A stretch of DNA of 64,000 nt from Paragonimus westermani (taxonomy: Eukaryota > Platyhelminthes > Trematoda > Plagiorchiida > Troglotrematidae), in contig QNGE01000831.1 of the NCBI GenBank assembly GCA_008508345.1, forward strand, positions 77,840-141,839, written 5' to 3'. The notes under the pieces are model-generated. The model had not been told where the DNA came from. It worked only from the letters and a program-made list of their open reading frames with translations, and did no database searches. Below are positions 57,077-64,000 of the stretch, in pieces; the first letter of the stretch is position 1; every line of letters begins with the position of its first letter. A program made the position numbers and the translations under genes.

Positions 57077-58974
57077 GTAAGTTGTATTGGCTAGAATTTC
57101 CTGCTGAAGTCAATTGATTAAATGTTCGTGCACCACAAAACCCACCAAGCCCTACGTACTGTGTTGTCAAAACTCCAATATGCTTGCTTGGTCTTTGTTC
57201 CATAAATCGTGCCAAATCGAAACGACACATCTCTGGATGTTGCTCGGATGAATTAAGAGGTGAGAGATGGATAGGAGGTTGATTAATGACCACGGTCTCT
57301 CACTAAAGTATTCAACTAGTTTCACCCGTTGTCCTTTGAATTTTTCCACACCGAACGGGAAAATCCTGTCGCATCTAATCTGATAGTAAACGTTACCCCG
57401 CTCTATCTCGTGGTTCATCTCAACTAACGATACGGTTGTTATTGCCAAGCGAACTTTCTCAAACACCCACGTGACTTACATGCTGGTTGCGGCCCGCGGA
57501 AGTACTACGTTCCGTGGCATATAGGGGGCTCTGTGCACAGTTATGTTGCTTCAACAATTCGCTTGTTCGGGAAGAATACATTGCAATAGAGATCGACCAT
57601 CATCCTATCCACTATTGGTTATCCCCATCTTCGATAATACGCTGGCAGGTGACGCTGACACTTTATTGCTATACAATCATAATAAGAGGAGCTGGAAAAC
57701 AAATTGACCACAGTCCTTGAAACTCTGTTATCCGTACTCAAATAACCGACCTCAATATGTTTACACTTCATAAATGATCAACCGCGTTTGTCGTAGAAGA
57801 CGGTATCCTTTAGATACCCTACTTGCGGTTTCGAATGACCCGCTCCGTTAATTTAGTTATTTCCACGCTGCTAAACTCAGGTGTCCGCCTTACCTCTTAG
57901 CGTTTCCCGCCAAAGAACAGATGAACCATGAGAACTATCGACCAGGTGACGAACTTGACCTGCTTTCCCCAATTTACTAGCGGATGCTTTAATTTCCATC
58001 TGCCAACTGGGTGCTTGGAAGAAGCGTGTAGCAAATAAGCTCATTTTCAGTGTTTCATCATCAAGTTGCATAAAACTCATTTAGAGAAGTTCGATGGAAC
58101 TACTCGATAACGTCAATGAAGAGAGAGATGTCAGTTATTAGTATCTGTTCGGGTTGAATCATGACATTTAGTTACACAACACTGATCACATGAGTTGTAC
58201 GAACTTTGCGGGAGAAAAATCACGTCTATGCAATCATTATTCTGGGTTTGCGTGCACTGTTATGGAACACTCAATATTTTGACTGGTCGTTTTTGGGCGC
58301 ACAGTGGTGGTGAATGTAAACGAATTGCAGTTGACCTTGTATATGACACCTGGCCTGCCTCGATTGTTTTTTTACATATTCGGTAGATTGGCTTGAACTA
58401 ATCGGTCGGATTGATCAGGTGATTTGACTCGATCAGATGTGCAACGACCGCGGACGAACAGGGTCTTACCGATCCTCTCGTTATCCCTATAGGTTGGTGC
58501 TCCCAAATGCGTTCGGATAATCGCTCTGTTGTATGGCCCATATAGTTTGTTTCACAGTAATAAGCGCAACGCCAAACACAAAAGAGGCGGTATTAACAGA
58601 CAATGTATCTTTCAATTGAGAGCGCAACACGGGTATGGAAGTACACTGAACACGTAATTGGGCTGCGATGTATGTTTTATTAATTACCACATTAAGCTTC
58701 TTGGTTACTCTTTCAAAACTCTATCACCCTTGATGAGCAAACAGATATAAACAGACTTTTTTGTGTACAGTTTGTGGTTGTCTACCTTACCACTTATTAG
58801 CATACTCATATGGATAAACTGTTCTGGATACCCATTTCCAATGAGTACATTGAATATAAATTCTCCCCTCTTCAGTGGTGTCACTCGAGCATATTTTCTT
58901 AGCCCTGTCTATCAAGCATCTTAGTGATGCAAAACTATGGAGTTTGCATACTGGCCTGGACAGTATATTGGAAG
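57077..58974. other. Intron with a weak gypsy remnant
   Basis: Apart from 57480-57720, nothing was recognised. Confidence 0.4.
57480..57720 (+). mobile_element. Possible Ty3/gypsy RNase H remnant
   Basis: The + frame has LVREEYIAIEIDHHPIHYWL followed by IIRWQVTLTLYCYTIIIRG and KQIDHS. This resembles the end of gypsy RNase H (typically REF.I.TDHHPL..L, RW.L.L..Y.Y.I.YRPG, N..AD.LSR). The similarity is by pattern only, the fragment is short, and no other gypsy domain or LTR is seen nearby. Confidence 0.4.
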
Positions 58975-59570
58975 GAATGATATCGACCTAGGAATACCAG
59001 AACTAAAGCAGTTAACATATCGCTGCACATGCAATGTTCGGTTCAAATTCTTCGAAAGTTATACCGTCAAAAGGATGAAGTAACAATGGAATCGCCACTA
59101 GGTCCAGTACTGGCTGATATCTTTATGGCAAAACCAGAGTGTAGTTCATTAGCTGACCATATAAAATCAGTTACCTTATACAAGCCTTATGTAGACGATA
59201 CCATCTGCGTGGCACATAAATCTGAAAGCCTGAGTGAGATATGTCGCATTACAGATCTGCCCATAAAAATACTCATTTTACTCTACAGCCTGAAGCACCC
59301 GCATGTGTCTGTTTCCTAGACATGCTCGTGTTTCGTCGCGAGGATGGCACGATACAACAGCGGGTGTATCGTAAAGCAATCTGGACAGGCCGACATACAA
59401 ATTTCAACAGTTATGTACCACTAAGACAAAAGAGATGTTTGCAGCTGGCGATGAGGCTGATCGTGTGGGTGCAATGTGGTTGGACCTATTTGATGGACTG
59501 ACCACAGCACTCCATTTGGACAGAATTCTGTCACGTAGTAGCAGCTTTTACAGCGCACGTTGCTTTTGAG
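58975..59570 (+). mobile_element. Penelope-like element RT fragment
   Basis: In order, with a frame change near 59060: LGIPELKQLTYRCTCNVRFK, MESPLGPVLADIFMAKPE, LYKPYVDDTICVAHKS, CFLDMLVFRREDGTIQQRVY and IWTGRHTNFNSYVPLRQKR. These are the Penelope-like RT motifs (GSPLGPVLADIFM, YVDDTF, FLD, TWTGQYTNFHSFVPLR.KR). The catalytic YVDD is intact. No GIY-YIG part follows. It lies in the intron 57077-61891. Confidence 0.85.
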
Positions 59571-60069
59571 ACGACCGAAACTCAATCTCTTCGGAGCGAC
59601 GACGGTGACAGCGTGCTTGCACACAAATATTCGAATGGGATTTTGGTGAATTATTTTTTATGAAACCTCTGAATGTTGTTGAACGTTCCCATACATGCAT
59701 AGGAACAGTATACATACACCCCACAACGATATTATGGTACCATCCAATTTTTACCAATATTTTCACTTACCTTGAAGTCAAGGCATTCATCTTCTGAGTC
59801 GAAATGCTACCTTCCGATGTATATCAAAATACCTTAAGTACAACGGCAATAGAACACGAAGTGTAACAAACATGTTTGCGATAAAATCTCACCATTTTTT
59901 GCAGTTATGAAAGGAAACAAAACCGAAAACGGTAACATACGAAGCTTGGTATTGGTAAAAATTCACACGCACTTTTGTTTTGTTTACTGCCTACCTATCG
60001 ATCGAGTGAGTCAGTTAATTGCCAAAATAGTTGAAACGACTGAACAATCTTTCTGCTCACACAAGGTTG

Positions 60070-61065
60070 GACTACGTAGCCGAATGGCAGCGGCCAGCAT
60101 CCGCTGGCGAACGAGTTTTGATCGGCTCAGTGGAATTCTGTAGATAACTGCGAACGATCGATCTGTTGACTTGTCGATCACTATCTGTCAGATGAACTAC
60201 AGTAGCACTCCTGATTGATTTCTTCTCACCTGTCCCGACCCATATCGGATGATGTTCTCTGGTCCTTCTAAACAAACGCGGAGTCGTACGACCCACGTAG
60301 TTTGCTGAACAATCCCAAACGAACAAGTAAGCCACTACATATGAGTTGTAGATCGGCCCTTTATCCCTCAGATTTAGAGTGACCAGTGGTGAACTGGTGA
60401 ATGAAATAATCCGTCTGGCTGCATTGAACGTTCGTGTAAGGGAACTAGTAAGTCGTCGGGTCAGTGATTCGGCCAGCGTATCTCCTTTGTACGGCAATCG
60501 CATGGAAACGGTTTTTCTATCAGCTCCTTGAATCTTAACTGTTGCTTGAACTGGTCTCGTGTTTTGTCACAAAGTTGTCAAGGTAGCCATTCTCTTGTAG
60601 AGTGCGGGTTGCAAACTGTAACTTGTATTCCAAAGCATCTGCCGAACAGATTTTGCTGGTTCTATTCGCCGAACATTTGACCAGGTTTCGTTTGTATCTT
60701 AACTTAGTAACACCACAAAAGCTGCTGTACTGGCCTGACCAAGTAGTCTTAAGGTAAACGGAGCGTTCCAAACTTTCATCAGTCCTTCTACCCAGAGATA
60801 AGTCCAGGAAATGAAAAGACTCATTCGACTGTAGTCCTGAGGTGAAACTTATCAGCGGATGTACGCAGCTGAGCTTCTTTAAAATGTCAGCTATGTTGAG
60901 GGATGAATCGGTGATAGCGAATAGATCAACAAAACACCGATAGGTGGCCATTTGATCTATAACAGTGATGAACACCATTCATTCAAAGTTGCCCATAAAA
61001 ATGTCAGCGGTGGTCTAAACGGTGACCTCATTGCCACGTCGTCAATTTGTCTATAGATGTAACCG
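60070..61065 (-). mobile_element. Penelope-like element: RT C-half plus GIY-YIG endonuclease
   Basis: The minus strand starts near 61060 with YRQIDDVAMRSPFRPPL and, after a frameshift, DIFMGN. Then come ATYRCFVDLFAI (YVDDTF replaced by CFVDLF), SNESFHFLDLSLGRRTDESL, TTWSGQYSSFCGVTKLRYKR, and at 60072-60503 AYLFVWDCSANYVGRTTPRL followed by REHHPIWV, the GIY-YIG-type endonuclease region (usually CSANYVGRT.RRL..R..EHHP). The usual catalytic D-D pair is lost, so the RT is dead. Confidence 0.82.
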
Positions 61066-61891
61066 TTTTAAGTTTTTTCCCTTATAACTGTAACAGCCTG
61101 AGATTTTATCGGGAACATATGCTTGATACATTTCGTGTTCTATGACTCAGTGGGAATTTTTGAAATCATACAACAGGAATGTTTACATTGTTAGAGAGCT
61201 ATCGATGGGAACGAGAGGAGTGACCGCGACAAAATTATCAGTCGAATTCAAGAGGCCCTCTTCTGAAAGTAGGTAGTAAGTAATATAATTTTCATTTCTT
61301 TCGAAAACAACTATCTGGTGCTTCTGTATGTTCTTGACACGCGAATCAGGTATAGTTAGATTCACATTACGACATTTCTCAGGGCAGCATTCAACGTCAA
61401 GTCAAAGTCATATATCCTGACATCTCTGCATACTTGTTAGGCAAGCGTGCTCTAGGGATTTTCGATTGGATTTAGATTTGGACTGCTGACTGCTCTGTCC
61501 AACCCATGTAATTCATGGAGCATTGGGCATATTTTTATGACTTCAGGCACACATCTGTGGGGGCGGCGTTTTGCAGGAAAACGACTCCAATTTGAATATT
61601 ACGTAATGACTAGTAGTAAAACCGCACCAATATATTGACATAAGGACTTTCCACAAATACGCTCTTCTGTTCTGTTTCCGATGTTACGACGTATGTATTA
61701 GGTACTAGCACTCCGTCCCGAAAAATAGAGTTGAATGAAACGGAGTCATCAGTGAAAACTGATCTCATACTTTTACCTCAACGGGTAGTTTGCCCACATG
61801 CGTCCTGCGGTCATATTTTTGATTCAACGTTCGGTTCAATTTGCTAAAAGCTTCACTGCTCTCTATGCCGTATGCTTCCATCTCCAATCAG
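61066..61891. other. Intron, no feature recognised
   Basis: Sequence between the Penelope-like fragment and the GLIRSLSMHS exon. Nothing supported. The next intron, 62140-62654, is also plain. Confidence 0.45.
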
Positions 61892-62139
61892 GTCTGATCC
61901 GTTCGCTGTCAATGCATAGCTGCCACACATGGCTGGTCACGGGGACTTCTAGGGGCCAACTGACCATCTGGGATCTAAGGTACGAACGCCCCGTCGCCTG
62001 TGTTCAACACCAGTCCCAAACTCAAGCCGCCATTCTGGGCATGCAAGTGGTGGATGTACCGATCAAAGTGGCAGACGCCAGCCGATCCCGATCTGGACGT
62101 GGTTTCCACGGTGACGAGAACACTCGGTCACAAACTTTG
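61892..62139 (+). CDS. PIK3R4: VPS15 exon: fourth WD40 blade (LTIWDLRYERP)
   Basis: The acceptor is catctccaatcag. The exon starts GLIRSLSMHSCHTWLVTGTS and continues RGQLTIWDLRYERPVA, matching human [20 protein letters not shown] and SGTMACWDMRFQLPIS. The final ~40 residues (VVDVPIKVADASRSRSGRG and on) are variable. The donor used here is GTGAGC at 62140 (phase 0). GTGACG at 62111 is an alternative that would pair with an acceptor just before 62643. Confidence 0.88.
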
Positions 62140-62654
62140 GTGAGCGCTTGAGTCAACGTTTTCGCATGCTGTTTTACAGAGGATAATCATACTCACCTGT
62201 CATCGTTTGTCTGATTATCCGCCGGGAAGTTTGCCGATTTGTATGCATGATCAGCCTTGTTCAATAGGCATAGTTCAAACCGGATTGAGATTATGCTTGA
62301 TATGCATACTCATTAACCTGATGCATCTGAGGATGGTGAACTTGACCTGTACAGACAACCAGTAAAAGTGAGATTTCTTGAAAAGGTTATAAACAGTCGT
62401 GATATTTGCAGGTTGAACGTTTCCCATGTCTGACCGTAATTTTCAGTCGCAGTAGACTACCCAGTTGACCAACTTCGGAAGGAAGCGTTGTGGACTCTGG
62501 ATTTCCTTTTGTTAGGGTTCATCAATCCAGTCCATTCCTCACGTATCACATATGAGGCTTGCTTGTTGCCCTTCGTCTCATTGACCTCACGACTGTCTAG
62601 GTGTAAATGCCTGAGTAACGCTGTTTTATGCACCAATTAATAGGAACGCGGCAG

Positions 62655-63055
62655 AGTGTGAAACTAATGAACGCAATTCTCCGTACTCCATTACCGCAGG
62701 TGGTTGCCGTGACTGACCAGGACAATGGAGTCACCATTTGGGATGTAGAAGCATGTGCTTCTGCCTCATCCGCCGCGACTACAGGCAAGAACTTTGTCTC
62801 ATCAAACATCACGCCGGTCACCAACGGAGGCCTGGTGGCTACTGCTTGGACGAAGTCTGGTTATTCACCAGTAAGATCTATTCTGTGCTGTCCTATCTCC
62901 CTGGCCCCGGTTACTATGTCGTCACACTTCCTGCCATCGGTTATCGCCGGTGGGCCGGACGGACGCTTGCGGTATTGGAACTTCACCAAGGCATCAGATT
63001 CGAAAATTTTAGCCAACGCGGCTTCAGACTTTCGAGACCCGAATGTGACTTATAT
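62655..63055 (+). CDS. PIK3R4: VPS15 exon: fifth and sixth WD40 blades
   Basis: SVKLMNAILRTPLPQVVAVT and GVTIWDVEA align with human RIRRLSMHPLYQSWVIAAV and VSMWDMETG. IAGGPDGRLRYWNF matches TAGSDMKIRFWDL, and the end SDFRDPNVTY parallels SSPSVSYY. The donor is GTGAGT at 63056, with two bases of a codon left. The 5' boundary is the weak point: gcggcag at 62654, the tag at 62642, and gcag just before 62701 are all possible. The last blade (human TDVATF..ASRDGIVKVW) is not found downstream and is probably beyond 64000. Confidence 0.85.
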
Positions 63056-63779
63056 GTGAGTCCATGCATTTCTAACATGAGAGTGGAACCCAACAATCGA
63101 TGATAGGGCTGGACCACCGGAGAGCCTGCGTCACTCATGCAAACGGTGTATACACTGAACCAACCATTAGGCAAGGAACACACGAGTGACGCTTCTGATA
63201 AAAAAGGACTGTATTACAGTTACTGTTATAGTGATTATAGGGTTGAAAATTTCCCAGTACTGAGTATTCGTGACTAGCGTGAGCGTAAGTGCTTACGAGA
63301 AGGGAGAGGTAAAAGATTTCAAGATCTGAATGAACTTCGTATGGTCACATTGTGAACAATGTCATTCAACGTGTTGTTAGCCTTTTTGTTCGTAATCCGG
63401 AGAATTGGTTCGGCCAACGAACAAGTTCAGAACAACTGGCCTGTTATTTGACCGCTCACCAACATCGAACTTTTTGACGAGTCATCCGGTGAAACCATCG
63501 GGTTGGCTTATGGGTGGAGTGATTGACCGTCAGGTGGCTAAATGTTCGTACACCATGTCAGATGGTGTTCCTCCACCTGTTTGCCAAACTACCTCTTCTT
63601 GGGTCCAAGACAATCTGCCATTTTTGGCATGGGCAAGCACTTTATATTTCACGTTAAGAGACAGCGTACACGATGTTGCATCCGACACGATTCTCCCTGT
63701 GTGGTTTCTAAGTCAAAATGTCCGCCGCTAAATTCCCTTTAAAGGTGGATTTCCGGTTCGATAATCCGAAAATGCAGTA
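63056..63779. other. Intron, last VPS15 blade not seen
   Basis: An open frame at 63405-63731 (+) was checked against the expected last WD40 blade (pattern DVATF..TASRDGIVKVW) and does not match. No repeat recognised. Confidence 0.45.
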
Positions 63780-64000
63780 ATCTTTACATGTTGTAGTAAG
63801 GTTCTTCAAGTATTGATAAACAGATTGAGAATAACAACTTCGCGAGCAAGTTGTAATGCTCTACGTTTCAACCACCTCAGGTGGCTTTTCTCAGGAGTGT
63901 TGTAATCGAAATCACGAGCGATGAGAGAATTTATCCGCCCTGCGTGAATTTGGTGGCGGTATGTAGATGACACATTCGTAGTCATGAAACAGACTGCTCG
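63780..64000 (+). mobile_element. Penelope-like element RT fragment, cut by window end
   Basis: The last bases read WWRYVDDTFVVMKQTA on the + strand, the RT palm motif of Penelope-like elements with YVDD intact. The upstream ~150 bases have frame breaks, including a stop four codons before the motif, so this copy is also decayed. Its left boundary is approximate and its right part lies outside. Confidence 0.75.

Larger units (their letters stand above)
5189..63055 (+). other. PIK3R4: VPS15/PIK3R4 gene body (partial at both ends)
   Basis: Fourteen + strand exons, in the order of human PIK3R4 (compared from memory), encode kinase C-lobe, HEAT solenoid, linker and WD40 propeller. Every adjacent pair has matching splice phase, and most boundaries have GT/AG sites with GTAAGT- or GTGAGT-like donors. 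Together they give about 4.09 kb of coding sequence, or about 1,360 codons, more than the equivalent human part because of insertions. VPS15 scaffolds the lipid kinase VPS34 with Beclin-1 on endosomes and autophagosomes. The glycine-rich N-terminus, N-lobe and catalytic loop were not found between 1 and 5188, and the last WD blade was not found before 64000. Introns range from about 0.46 to 8.2 kb, and all transposons listed between the exons are intronic. Confidence 0.9.

Noticed and set aside
63405..63731. Open frame as the final WD40 exon
   Set aside because: It does not match the expected DVATF..ASRDG.VKVW pattern and the phase does not fit simply.
1..64000. CRISPR arrays, operons, bacterial regulatory sites
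   Set aside because: The window is eukaryotic with spliced exons, and no regularly spaced short repeats were seen.

Overview
The window is eukaryotic: almost all of it is intronic DNA crowded with decayed retrotransposons, and one spliced gene runs along the + strand. The non-LTR and Penelope-like elements, the large introns and the moderate GC content suggest a parasitic flatworm, most likely a digenean fluke. That is an inference from resemblance to fluke repeat families; there is no species marker.

The gene is the orthologue of VPS15 (PIK3R4), the pseudokinase/HEAT/WD40 regulatory subunit of the class III PI3-kinase (VPS34) complex used in autophagy and endosome sorting. Fourteen exons can be placed between 5189 and 63055, and their splice phases agree from each exon to the next. 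In order they encode the end of the kinase domain (5189-5505, 13041-13170, start of 21405-21586), the HEAT solenoid (23677-24289, 30003-30266, 37364-37794, 38838-39081), the linker (45167-45402, 50920-50973, start of 54797-55177) and six WD40-like blades (end of 54797-55177 to 62655-63055). The N-lobe and catalytic loop of the kinase were not found and should lie 5' of the window. The last blade should lie 3' of it.

The introns hold two families of APE-type non-LTR retrotransposon. Family A occurs at 6440-9838, 9850-10635, 25500-27273 and 27275-27930. Family B occurs at 1-1545, 5887-6340, 30630-33300, 46520-49800 and 53310-54086, with an RT fragment possibly of this family at 40130-40545. There are also three Penelope-like fragments near the 3' end, one of them with a GIY-YIG endonuclease region, a weak Ty3/gypsy RNase H remnant, and a SINE-like family with a tRNA-like segment.

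The most notable structures are: a 162-bp foldback hairpin at 41450-41804 inside an intron; two internal tandem duplications (573 and 549 bp) in one family A element; a 0.78-kb near-identical duplication on both sides of a 54-nt exon; and a head-to-head family A junction exactly at the only ambiguous base (27274), which may be an assembly join. I found no convincing undescribed protein system. The unusual signal is in the repeat architecture and in fluke-specific insertions in VPS15.
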